Shown here in pieces: positions 22,280-34,063 of a DNA stretch of 64,000 bases. The DNA lies in NCBI RefSeq assembly GCF_902148845.1, contig NC_043754.1:22941431-23005430 (forward strand). The letters run 5' to 3'. Positions within the stretch are counted from its first letter, which is position 1, and every line of letters begins with the position of its first letter. The notes under the pieces were generated by a model. That model saw only the letters and a list, made by a program, of their open reading frames with translations. It searched no databases and was not told the DNA's origin. Source of the DNA: Salarias fasciatus. Its lineage: Eukaryota; Chordata; Actinopteri; Blenniiformes; Blenniidae. The position numbers were made by a program, and so were the translations under genes.

Positions 22280-22958
22280 TCACTTCGCCGCGGCGTTCCC
22301 GTGCGGCGGCGGCTGCTGCTGCATCGGCTGCTGCTCGGCCAGCGCCTGCTGCAGCCGCGTGCGCTTCCTGGAATAATGCTGCCAGTGAAGCAGCTGCTGC
22401 TCGTCGATGAACTTGGCGCACTGAGCGTTGACCAGCTCCTTCCTGAAGTGTTCGTACTGCAGCAGCTCCAGCATGTGCAGGCAGTGGGGGTACCTGCAGG
22501 GGGCGGGGCGTCACACTTCACTTCAAAGACACACAGACTGAAACATGTCTGCGAACTATCGCTCTCTTCTCTCTCTGGATATGCATCAGAAACATTTCTG
22601 CTCACAGTCTCTCAATGTCTCACTGATGATAATGTGAATCAAACTGGTCGAAATTGGTTGAAGTCGTTCAAAACTGGGTCGTGATTCATGACAAGAGTCA
22701 GGATGAAGTGACTTACTTGAGGAACTTGGCGTATTCAGGCTCCTTCCAGTACAGAAGGTACTTCAGGTAGTTGATGAAGGGTCTCTCTCTCAGGAAGCCT
22801 CTCTGAGCCAAGACTGAAACACAAACACACAACAAATGAAAAAAAAAAATCACTGGATGAAAGAGCTCAAGATAATTTCTGTGAAAATCAAAAAAAAAAA
22901 AAAAAAAAGAAAATCTAAATGAAAACAAAAAATTGCTTTTGAAAAATTTAAGGGATGC

Positions 22959-23056
<98 letters not shown>

Positions 23057-23748
23057 AGCGCGCGCGCTCACAGTTGAGGTAGTTTGGGTTGGCCAAACAC
23101 TGAACGAACTCCAGCTCTGACTGGAAACGATTCCTGGACTGCTCCTCTGCAACACACAAACACACACATTTTTTTCAATAACATTTAATAAATATCTTTA
23201 ATGATTTCGGATTCACTTTTGAATGTTTTCTTTTTTAACTCAAAACAAGAGAAATAAACCATTTTATCTCTGAAACTTAAATATATGTAACTACACCAGA
23301 CTCCATTCAAAAATCTGCCCACTTAACGAAGCTTTGAGTTCTGACTTAATGAACATCCTCGACTCACAGCTGCAATCTGAGGGGATATTTACTTGCATAA
23401 ACGATCAAAATATGATTAGTTCCTTCACGCCGTCACAGTTTCAGCTAAACCGACCGAACAGAAATCCACATTTAATTACAATGACCATGCTCACGAGGAT
23501 GCATGAGCATCTAATTTCGCCAAGCGACAATATTTAAAGAGGAAACATGACCCGAATTAAAGGCACTGATTCACTGACATCAATAATGAACGCAGCGAGC
23601 TTCACAGACTTATCAAATATCACTGAAAAGTCAAATAAACGGAAAATTGCCTCATTTACTGACGGAGTTCGCTGCGAGCTGAATGAGCGAGCTAGCACAC
23701 TTTTAGCTCAACGATAAGCCAGAAAATCGACCACAAACCCGTTTCCAT
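22280..23748 (-). CDS. med31: Mediator of RNA polymerase II transcription subunit 31
   Basis: A nuclear Mediator middle-module subunit linking activators to RNA polymerase II. Minus-strand exons 23739-23748, 23072-23146, 22717-22813 and 22280-22493 join in phase to 131 residues, the same length as human MED31. The start METEEQSRNRFQ parallels human METDDAGNRLRFQ. It is followed by ELEFVQCLANPNYLN, then FLAQRGFLRERPFINYLKYL, then LYWKEPEYAKFLKYPHCLHM, then LELLQYEHFRKELVNAQCAK and FIDEQQLLHWQHYSRKR, almost identical to vertebrate MED31. The tail is Gln/Pro-rich. The first coding exon holds only 10 coding bases and uses a weak donor (ACGG|GTTTGT). The codons just upstream of the ATG read AAVT, like the human N-terminus MAAAVA, but no ATG precedes them. 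The exon 2 donor abuts a 90-base (TG)n tract. Confidence 0.97.
22963..23052. repeat. (TG)n microsatellite in med31 intron 2
   Basis: About 45 TG units, followed by a GCGCGAGCGCGCGCGC alternating tract that runs into the exon 2 donor. Confidence 0.95.
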
Positions 23749-23960
23749 TGTAACAGCTGCACCCAGACGCGGTGCTGAAGAGGACAGGAGGTCTCCGTGT
23801 GTGAAAACTGGCGAATTGGAGCTTCAAAACTTGGGAAATGATGGAAATGAACAACAATAACTCTCTCGGAGGTGATTGTTGACGCTGTCTCACCGTCAAA
23901 CGTAAAGCGACACTTCCGCTGATGGAAGCTTTACGACAGCTGCAGTTCACACTGTGACCA
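23749..23960 (-). promoter_or_regulatory. med31 5' UTR/promoter region
   Basis: Sequence upstream of the med31 start. No TATA box is evident. CCACCAGAGGGCGACA near 23960 on the plus strand resembles a CTCF core (CCACNAGGGGGCG), with mismatches. Confidence 0.35.
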
Positions 23961-23989
23961 CCAGAGGGCGACATGCCACTGCCACTAAA

Positions 23990-24070
23990 TGAAGCCGAAC
24001 AAAGACGAAAAAAGCCGAACGAAAACGAATAAACACAAATGAAGCTTAATGACGTCAAATAAAGACGAAT
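23990..24070. repeat. Short GACGAATAAA/GCCGAAC-type repeat
   Basis: Five or six degenerate copies of an AAAGACGAATAAAACCGAA-like word. Confidence 0.6.
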
Positions 24071-24671
24071 AAAACCGAATCAAACTGATAACCAACAAAG
24101 GGCGGAATCAAATGAAATGATCCAAATATGATCCACTTTTAAATGCTGCTCTACAATTGATACATTGTTACCAACTACTCAGGAAAATTGTAATTGATGT
24201 CATAATCTCATTTGCATAGCTACTAAGTGGCACATCTCGGACAAACTAGATGATGGCATCATTTCAAATTGATACATTGTTGCAACTCTTCAGTCAGGAA
24301 AGTTCTAAATGACATGATCACAGAGAAAGAAGGAACTGTATTGGTAAATGGATGTGACGTGACAGAGACACGGCCATAGAGAGCTCTGATCATTCGAAGG
24401 CAGCTTTTAAATGTAAGTACAGAAATATATTGTGCCAATTTTTTTTTTCATACAAATGTAGAAATGCTATTGATTGATGTCTTGTTTCGTATTATCCCAC
24501 AGCAGCACTTAAAAAAATCTAGATTAAAGTAGTAGTTGCTGTTTGTAATTTGTTCTAGCAAATATCCTTTTATTTCATTCATCATACAGTATTCAGTTTT
24601 TTATGAAATAACTGAATGGGGATCTTAAAGTTCCATTAAAAGGAAATCTAAATTCTTTGACATAATTAAAC

Positions 24672-25038
24672 TAGGGCTGTCAAAAATAACACGTCAATGG
24701 TGTTAATTAATTTATGTAATCAATCTCATTAAAATTTTTAATGCAGTTTAATGCATGCGCATCATGACAAGCGGAGCGGCGTGCAGCGCGAGGAGCACGT
24801 ACAAATACACTGCACACACACAGACATAATGTTATGGTGTGCATGTTTAAGTTTTTTAATATTTATTTTATTTGGAGCCTTAAATAAAAACACATCACGT
24901 TTTGAACATATATAATCATGTCCTGTCGTTTTTTTGTTAATGCAATACAGGAAAAAAAGGGTATATTTCAGATATAGTTAGAAATTGCGATTATTTGTGA
25001 TTAATCTGATTAAAAATTGTAATCATTTGACAGCCCTA
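24672..25038. mobile_element. hAT-like MITE with perfect 8 bp target duplication
   Basis: 367 bp with inverted ends TAGGGCTGTCAA and TTGACAGCCCTA, flanked by the same 8 bases, AATTAAAC, at 24664-24671 and 25039-25046. An 8 bp duplication and this terminus are typical of hAT elements. No transposase is present. Confidence 0.88.
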
Positions 25039-25105
25039 AATTAAACATGTTTTGTTTTTTAGGGGAAGCAACAGTTATTTTGCCTCATTACTTTTTACTT
25101 TTTAA

Positions 25106-25614
25106 AGGTGCATTAAGGAGTTTTACAACCTTAAAAATACTTATTTTCCACCATAAATATGTTACACATTTTTGATGATGTGTACAATGTGCCCTGACAT
25201 ATTCATTACAAGTACCTCTAACAGCGCTAAATTGTCACTTGAAAGTTGCAGTGCCGGTCCGGCACCAGCATTTTTTTGGGGAGAATTTGAAAGGAATGAC
25301 GTAATGCACGCTCCGGCTGGTTAGGTTTCATTTTGTCCACCATTACTCCGCCAGATGCTTAGTGAGCAACAACTGAGCAGGAGCTTCCAGAAAGTAAGAA
25401 AAGACTGACTTCTAGCACTGCCACAGCTCCACACAGACTCCACCAGGTAAAAGAAACTTAAATCTTACTTGAGCGTTTCTAAACGAGCGAAGACGGAGTC
25501 CCCCTCTTCCGTGCACGAGAGCCGCAGGGACGTGTTTTTCACTAAGCTGCATTACGCCCAAGGCCTGCAGGGGGCGCTGTTTCGCATAAAACGTGCAAAC
25601 TCCTTAAGGCACCT
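25106..25614. mobile_element. TTAA-flanked MITE with AGGTGCATTAAGGAGTTT ends
   Basis: 509 bp between TTAA 25102-25105 and 25615-25618. The ends AGGTGCATTAAGGAGTTT and AAACTCCTTAAGGCACCT are near-perfect inverted repeats. Non-coding. Confidence 0.85.
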
Positions 25615-26289
25615 TTAAATATCATAGCTCAGATACTAACTCAGTTATTTTTTTTTTTTTTTTTTTTGAAGCAACAAGTGAACATAACTTATTAATTTTT
25701 TACAGTAACACAGCTTTTTTCATTCACTCCATTCCTGTTTGCATAATGTGTGTGTGATAAAAAAAAAAAAAACCCAAAAAACAGGTTAATTTTTTTCACA
25801 TTTCCATGTCAGCCATAGCTTTGCAGTCTGATCTGTTGATTTGAAAAGTGGGCTGATCCCCACACTGTAAAAATAAATGTGTAAAACGAGGTAAACGCTT
25901 CAAAGATTAAAAAACTTTATAAAAGAAGGTACACAAACACATTTGTAAAATCTTTTTATTAATAAGCTCACAAAGGTATTTTACATATGACTTCATGCAA
26001 AGATCAAACTTTGTTAATAATAAACTGTTAGCATCAAAACAGTACAAAACTATGGAAGCTATGTCTGTACACGAAAACAACAACAAACAAACAATTTGTG
26101 TCTTCAAATACAAACAATACAAAACCTGCATCACTATTAAAAATGTGTTCGGAGGAACTAAAAGACTTGAGAATTTAATACAATAACTTCTACATTCTGT
26201 GTTAGCTTCTATATTTTATACGTATTATTAAGAAGCACTCAATTGACTTCCATTTTTATGTAGATATACACAAATCTATTTATAGATTA

Positions 26290-26880
26290 AATTAGATGAC
26301 ATCAATCAATTTGTCAAATTAAAAGCTTGTCTTAAAGACCAGAAAGCCTGGAAGAGCTGCAATCTTCTGCTTCTGAACTCAGAAAAAACAGAAGCTGTTA
26401 TTTGGCCCAAAACATCTGAGAGACCTATTACCTAAACATATAACACTGGATGGATTTACTCTGACCTCCAGCACAAGTTACTCCTAATTTTAACCATAAA
26501 ATCAGAGCTTTAAGAAAGTTGATCTGTAGCTGTGTGAGCTGGTGGCTCATTACATCAAAATGATGACTCTTGCATGATGTAAATAAGTTCAGAGCTAGAG
26601 CCACTTCCAGAGCAGACCCTCATAATTCTCTATAATCAGCATATCTGAATGTGTCTGCTTCTGCAGGTTTGTGTGGAAGTGTTGGGTTTTATCCCTGCAG
26701 AAGTACCTTCAGAATATAATGGGTACTGTTTAAATAAATACATAAATGGAATAAATGTGAACAAAAAAGGACCCAGACAGGATCCTTGTGGCTCTCCACA
26801 CTCCTTTGATCATTAGGCCAAACTCTTCTGTCTTTTCTTCATGCTACATGTTGTAATTAAAAAACTTGAACGACTCTTAC
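26290..26880 (+). mobile_element. Decayed LINE reverse-transcriptase fragments
   Basis: Reading plus, 26313-26430 gives KACLKDQKAWKSCNLLLLNS then EKTEAVIWPKTSER, the post-YADD part of L2-type reverse transcriptases. Near 26776, GGACCCAGACAGGATCCTTG looks like an antisense RT scrap. Too broken to classify further. Confidence 0.6.
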
Positions 26881-27136
26881 TATGAAAACATTTCATTCTT
26901 TACAGAATAAATGAGGAAAAAGTTAAATATCTTTCAGTGCTCACATCCAGAGGAAAACTTCAGCTTAAAAATATGAAAGAATAACCAAAAAAATGCTGAC
27001 AAGTTTGTCTTCTCAAACAAACATGCTTGTAATAAGTCATCTTCAGCATTTAATATATATCATGTAACCTATACACTGTTGTCAAATATTAATATTTTCA
27101 ACAACGCTCAGTTGAACTGAGTGTGACAAGAAGGCT

Positions 27137-27142
27137 TTTATT
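27137..27142 (-). terminator. Candidate poly(A) signal of slc13a5
   Basis: AATAAA on the minus strand, about 370 bases past the slc13a5 stop. Confidence 0.4.
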
Positions 27143-27513
27143 TTGAAAGCATCATTGACCTGTTGTGTTGGCCTCATGGTTCTCCACTTCACTTTGATTT
27201 CTTCTCGGAGGACAGGTGCATACTGTGAATGTCATTTCCTGAACACCAGCTGCACACTTTCTCTTTCTATATATATAAAAAAATGGCTACTTTCAAAATA
27301 AAAATGCAAACAGCTTTTTTTTTTTTGTGGGGCAAGAAATGGTTTACAGCTTTAGACAGGTCTTTTACCTGCGATGTTTATGACTTTCACTTGAAAAAAA
27401 ATCTATTTGCTGCGTATCTTAAAAGAGTTTGGGCAGTTCTGGAGGGTTCTGGAGGGGTGGAGTATGAAGTTTGGAGGTCTTGTTGTGGGAGTTCGTATGA
27501 AGGCGGGGGGCTT

Positions 27514-30500
27514 TCATGCAGGCACAGTGACGTTGGCCCATGAGGGAAAGGTGTCCAGAGCGAAGATGATGCGGCCCCAGCAGTTGATGGCCAGCGTGAT
27601 GCAGCCGATCCCCAGAACGTTCATCACCACGCCGGTCCGGGCCTGCGGGGGACGCAGCGAGCACAGGTCAGGAGCAAAACATGGTTCAGAAAAAGTTTTG
27701 ATCACAGTTTAACAGCACCAGAAAACAAGAAACAGAGAGAAAATATCCAAAATGGAGAAACCACCTACACATATAATAGTCTTTTTAAAAAGTGACAAAT
27801 GATCCAGTTTTTGGTATTTATGTGAAAATCATATAACAACATAAACTTGGCTGGTACAACACCCCTCAGGCTCCCCTCCTCTGCCCTCGTTCGTTCCCCC
27901 CGAGTGCCCCCTCTTCAGGACTCACCATGTCGGAGACTTTGAGGAATCCTGAGGAGAAGACGATGGCGTTTGGGGGCGTGGCCACCGGCAGCATGAAAGC
28001 AAAGGAGGCGCTGAGCGTGCAGGGGATCATCACGTAGAGCGGGTTGAGCTTTATGGACTGACACTGACCCGGAAACATCACAGCAACAACAAATAAATAA
28101 CAATAAAACCAAAAATAAGAAGCAACAGAAAGTTGAATTTCTTTGCTGATGATAGAAGTGTGTGGATGTGAGAGTTTGCTTGGTTGGTTACCATGGAGGC
28201 GAGGATGGGCAGGAAGAGTGTTGCCGTGGCAACGTTGCTGGCACACTCGGTGAAGGTGGCGATGAGGAGACAGAGGATGACAGCGATGGCCCACGGAGGG
28301 ATGGAGTGCAACGGCGTCATGTGAGCCCCCAGCCAGCGCGACAGGCCCGACTCCTGAGAGGACAGGCACTTTACAAACAACACTTATGATGTCCAGGCAA
28401 ACGTGGGGAATGTGAGGGGATGTAGGGGACATGAGGGACATGGGGGGACGTGGATAGATTTCAGGGGATGGAGGAGACATGGAGGACTTGAGGGGACATG
28501 GGGGGATATAGGGGACATGGAAGCCATGGAGGACATGAGGTGATGTAGGGAAGGGGGGGGGGGGGGCGCATAAGGCTCAAGGGTACATGGGGGACATGAG
28601 GGGGCATAGGGGTGTAGGGGACATAGAGGACATGAGGGGATTTAGGGGACATGGGGGACATGAGGGGACCTGGATGTAGGGGACATGAGGGGACGTGGAG
28701 GACATGGGCACCTCGCTGCCTTTAGCCAGGGCGAAGCCTCCCCCGAGCAGCAGCACAATGTTCCATGGCATCTTCTTCTGGGTCACCTGCCAGGTGAGCA
28801 GAGAGGGGGCGGGGCCTTGAGACAGCTGCGACTCTGATTGGATGAAAGATAAACAGTGACGAAAACTTTAGAGCTGGATTTTAACTTCTAGCTGCGTGTT
28901 TTGGTGCCAGCAGTGTTTTCTAGCATTAGCTTTGTTGATTAGAATTAGCTGTGAATGTCAGCGTTAGCTCAACGCTACCTGTGTCAGAGCGTCTCCAGAA
29001 GCAGAGGTATCGTGGTGGCTCGGAGGGAAGAACAAACAACAAAATGGCCACAAAGAGCGAGACAGTGGCGTCAGTGACGAACCTGTGGACAGAGCGAGCT
29101 TTACCAATCAAAACAATTCAACCTCCCAGATTCAAACCCCGGTTCCTGTCGATGAGCACATGATGAAACACGAGTGAAATGAGGGAAGTTTTGGAGGCCG
29201 CTGACAGGTCAGGGGACATCTGAGTATTGTTATCAAGACATGCAATCGGGAAATGTGTCGAAATAGTCTGTTTACACAAACTGAAGCACCACAGTGACCC
29301 CCCCACCCCCACCCCCCCGCCAGCCTCTGTGAGTGTTGTAATTCTGAATCCAGAGGAGATGGTCACGGTCTCCGACCTTCACTTTGCCAGCAAACACAAT
29401 GAACCTGTCCTTCCTTTGACACGGGTGGATTTCGCCAGCTGTCTTTCTGTTCACTGTACTTCTTGAAGTACTGCAGCTTTTAACTGTCACAAACTGCACC
29501 TGAAACCAATCATTTACGGACATTTCACGTCTTCACATATTGGTTAAACCTCAAGCTAAACATTGTGGCTTGATTAAAGCTAGTAGGTTTAACCGCGCAG
29601 ACATGTAGCACTGATGCTGTGTTACCACGATGAGTGTAAATGCTAAAAAGAGTTAGCATTAGCTGTTTGTGACAGTGTTTATGATTGAGAGAATTCTCCA
29701 CAGGTTCAGGCTGAGTTTGAACAAAACCAGACGGGGAGGTGGATTGTGGGGAAGAAGTCAAGGACCCCAGGTTAATGAGTACAGAGTCTGATCCTGTGAA
29801 TGAAAATGAACGAGGACAGGAACGTCTCCAGTCTTCTGATTGGATGGGATACACAGACTGACTTTATGAATGAAAGAGAAGTAAGTGAAAGGTGAGGGGG
29901 CGGAGCCAGTCATGCCACGCGGTGTTCGGGTTGATCCGGCTGGCGACGTAACCCTGGACCCGGGACACGACTCACTTGTTTGCTCCTAAGCTTCCTGTTT
30001 GTGTTTGAAGTTGTTGCCCTCAGGCCATCTGGGTGAATTTGTTCCTCCCAGCTGGTTTTTCCCACGTTCCACCAATCCAGCCACAGAACCGAGAGTGGCG
30101 AGAAATTTATTCAGAGTGACGTTTCCTTGCAACTCACAGACCTCACCACAAAGCAATCATCTGTTTCAACTGTCCTTTTACAAAGAAACATTTAGTTACA
30201 AAGATATTTACAGTAACTCCGGTGTGACCTGCAGGTGGCGCTCTCAGTGAGTGGACTCACTCTGCGTTGGCGTTGAAGATGTGCGTTGCCCAGCCGTCCA
30301 TGAAACGCGGGTCTCTCGTGAACCACAGCGCCACCATGAGGATGAAGAGGGCGAGCACGCTGAACTCTCCGTAGCTCATTGCTCCCAGGCGGCCGTGCTC
30401 CTCTCGGATCAGATCGTACGCCGCACGCTCCTTCTGCGACTGCGCCGAGCCGCAACCCCACGTTCTCCTCAAACTGCAGGAGGACACCGGGACAGGAGGG

Positions 30501-33330
30501 GTGAGGAGGAGATATGGCCAGGAGGGGGTGTGATCAGAATAACGTGTGACGGTACAGGCTGAGGTGTATGAGGTGTCGGAGGAGGTGCAGCACTGACTTG
30601 CAGCCGACGTAGAGGAACTGCAGCCAGAACCAGGCCAGCGTCAGCGTCAGCAGCATGGTGGGGAAGGAGAAGGCAAACCAGGAGGCGAAGTTGATAACAT
30701 CACCGTTCTGAGGGAAGAGTCTGTGAGAGGAGGGGACAGTGTGAACATCTCCACTCTCAGCTCTGCCTCTTGTACCGACTAACCAAAAAGACTCTGTCAT
30801 CAAGGCATTAGACTGTCACAATACTTTAAAGGTATAATACACGATTTTGATTTCCGGGTGGATCACCTAAATAATTGGTGGGTCTGTTTGTCAATCATTC
30901 TGACGAGCTGCTTTCGTAAGGCGGTTCTACGTGCTTGCGCCCAATCAGCTTCTCCCTTTTGCGCATGCGCATTCAGAGTGTTTATGTAGCCGGTGAGCTT
31001 CTGAGCTAGTACTTACCGATGGCGAGTCTGACATCATGAAACTGTAACTGTTTCGGAAAAAAAGCTTTATTTATGAGCGAGGCGAATCGCAGAAACTGTA
31101 AACAGAGCCGTGCACGCCGGAGAAGAGGAGATCGCGCTCGTACACTTCCGCGTTTCCTGGGAGAAGCAGGAGAGCCGGGCGGATGGTCTGGCGCATGCGC
31201 GTTGTTCAAAAAGTGAGTAACAGACTTGGGGCTTCGTCTTTTCGAGAAAATCGTGTATTAGACCTTTAAGGCTGTTTGAGACTGGTTTCTTACTGGTTTC
31301 ACACCAGTTTCCCTCCAGTTTCAGAATGGTTTCATACTGGTTTAATGCAGGACAGACAGAGGGTTGTTGGAAGCGCTCTTAAAGGTTCCTTCAGCAATAT
31401 TTTAGTCATCTTTTACTTGTGGGTCCTCTGGCAGGACTTTCGGGGATCTTACTGGTTCATCTGTCCCAAGAGGACCAGGTTGGGTCCGGTTCCCGTTAGC
31501 GTGGCAGTGCCGCCGATGCTGGCGGAGTAGCAGACGCTCAGCAGGAGGCCTTTGCTCATCTTCCTCCTCTGTTCCTCCTCGTTGTTGAGCTCCTCCACCT
31601 CCATCTCGAAGCTGACGCTCTCCACCACCGCTGGACACAGAATCAGTTCACGGCTCACCTCAGGAGCCGCAAACCTCCTGCTGCTCCTGCAGCTCCTCTG
31701 AGAGGAGCAGGAAGCAGGAGTTCCTCCACGAACCTGATCCGTAGACTCACCGGGACTGCCGTTGCTCGACGGAGGTTTGTCTTGTGGTATCGGTTTGGTG
31801 ATTTCTTCAGTGTGCTTTGCACCCTCTGACATCACTTCCTGTTCTGATGACGTGGCGTCTGGCAGGAGGTCCTGGTGGGATCCGTTCATACCTGACAAAC
31901 AAACCCAGAAGAAGAGCCTAATTGCAGACAAACACCTTAGACTGGAACAGCACAGAACATCTGACGGGTCCCTCTTTACAATGTCAGCTTCAGAGAGGCT
32001 CCCTACCTTTCTCTGGAGCCGCAGTCTGGATGCTCATGGTTTTCTCCTGATGTTCCTGCAGCTTGGTGGCGCTATCGCTCCGGACGGTGGAGCACGGCTC
32101 GCTGTGCAGCTGGTCCAGAACAGCCTGGACGATGGGCACCATCATGGCGGTGGTCGCCGTGTTGCTGATCCACATGGAGAGGAAAGCCGTGACGCCCATG
32201 AAGCCCAGCATCAACCTGAGAGAGGGAGACAGAGTGAGAGAGCACGTCTCTCGTCCACCGCCTGCTCACACTCACACAACACATCATCCACCGCACTGCG
32301 CTCAGAACACTGTAGTGTCTAGACCATGGCTTTGAAATGTTCTGAAAATGTTTTGTAAGTGTTTGAAGGCTTTAAACTGTGCTCACAGGCAATGTTTTTA
32401 AAAAATATTACAGATGTGTTTAGACAATAGTTTTCAGTGTTCACAGACATGGTTTTAACCTGTCTCAGGAATGTTTCAGAAGCTCTCATAAAAGTTTCAT
32501 GAATTTTCACAGACAATGGGTTTGAAGGGTATTTCTAGAGTATGCTTTTTTTCAGAAATATTCACAGAAAATTTTTAAAAATGTTCACAGTGGTTCTAAC
32601 ATGTTTTTTTTTTTTTGAAATGCTTCAGCAGTATTTGCAGACAGTGATCTTCAATAGCATTCACGGTTGATGGTGTTCTGAAGTGTTTACAGATGATAGC
32701 TTTCCGAAATTTTCACAGACAATGGTTTTGTGAAGCGTTCACAGATGATGGTTTTAAAAAGTGTTTACAGATGATGGGTCTGAAAAGTGCTGATAGACAG
32801 TTTTCATGTTGTGGAACCGCTTTCCTGACGGGAGCGGGAAGAACAGGTGGGTCGGGTGTTCAGAAGCAGGTTGTTCTCTGAACACCAGTCACAGACGATG
32901 ATCTTCAGAAGTTTCCACAGGACACTGTAAGTTTTCTGAAATGTCCCTGAGTCCATGCGGTGGTTTTTAGCCTGTTTTCAGAGGTTTCTATGGATTCTCT
33001 GAACGTCCAAGAGCATTTGAGTTGTTTGTAGACAGAAACATTCTTCTTGAGTTGTTTCAGTCTTTCAGAGAATGACAAACTCTGTCACCTCTTTACTTCT
33101 CTAACACTCTTTTTATACGAGATCATCTCGTGACTGAGAAAGGTGTAAAGCGTCACCAGAGACTCACAGGCGGGCCGGACTCCCACCAGCAGCAGGACTC
33201 GCAGGGCGATGCGTTTGTGGAGGTTCCAGTGCTCAACGGCCACGGCCACCATCAGCCCCCCACGAACAGCATGTTGGTGTCCTTCAGGTACTGCATGCAC
33301 ACCTGACAACAGGACACACACACACACACA

Positions 33331-33386
<56 letters not shown>

Positions 33387-33985
33387 AAATGAAAAGCTTT
33401 GCGCCATCTTCCAAATCTACTAGCGGTTTCCATTGACACATTTAGGACTAGTTAGCAATGAATACTAGACCTCGTTATGGGCTAGTTTAACACTTATTTT
33501 GAACTTGCTGTTGACTAGTTTAGACATAATCAGACTGACTTTGGCTAGTTGAGGAGTTTTAGAATTATTTTAGACTAGTTATAGGTTAGTTTTGGACAGG
33601 CCAAAGACCCAGTTTGGGGCTTTTTTTAGTTTAAAGATTAATTGTGGACATATTAAATTGTAGTTTGGGACATATCTTTTCTGGTTTTGGAGGAGTTAGA
33701 GAGTAGACATGGATGGAGCTAAGACGAGTTACTGACACCGTATCGACGATGTGTTGATGGTACGCTTTGGGAGTACTTTGGAAATGTTTCAGAGAAGTTT
33801 GAAATCTGTTCAAGGCTAGATTGGGACGTGTGTGTGTGTGTGTGTGTGTGTTCTTACGTCCTTGGACTCCATGATGCCGAGAACGGAAACAGGATGGTTG
33901 GTAGCAGCGCCGTCACGGCCAGTGGCAACACCTCGGTGCACCAGTACAGCGCCATGAGGGCGATGACGTATGCACACGCTGCCTC

Positions 33986-34063
<78 letters not shown>

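Noticed and set aside
22850-23167. Long Thr-His repeat frames around the med31 intron tract
   Set aside because: Translation of (CA)n. The same applies to Val-Cys/His-Thr frames at 5104, 18804, 33854, 36857, 55349, 58062, 58734 and 59010.
27866-28661. Pro/Ser/His-rich minus frames
   Set aside because: They read through the GGGGACATG minisatellite in slc13a5 intron 10.
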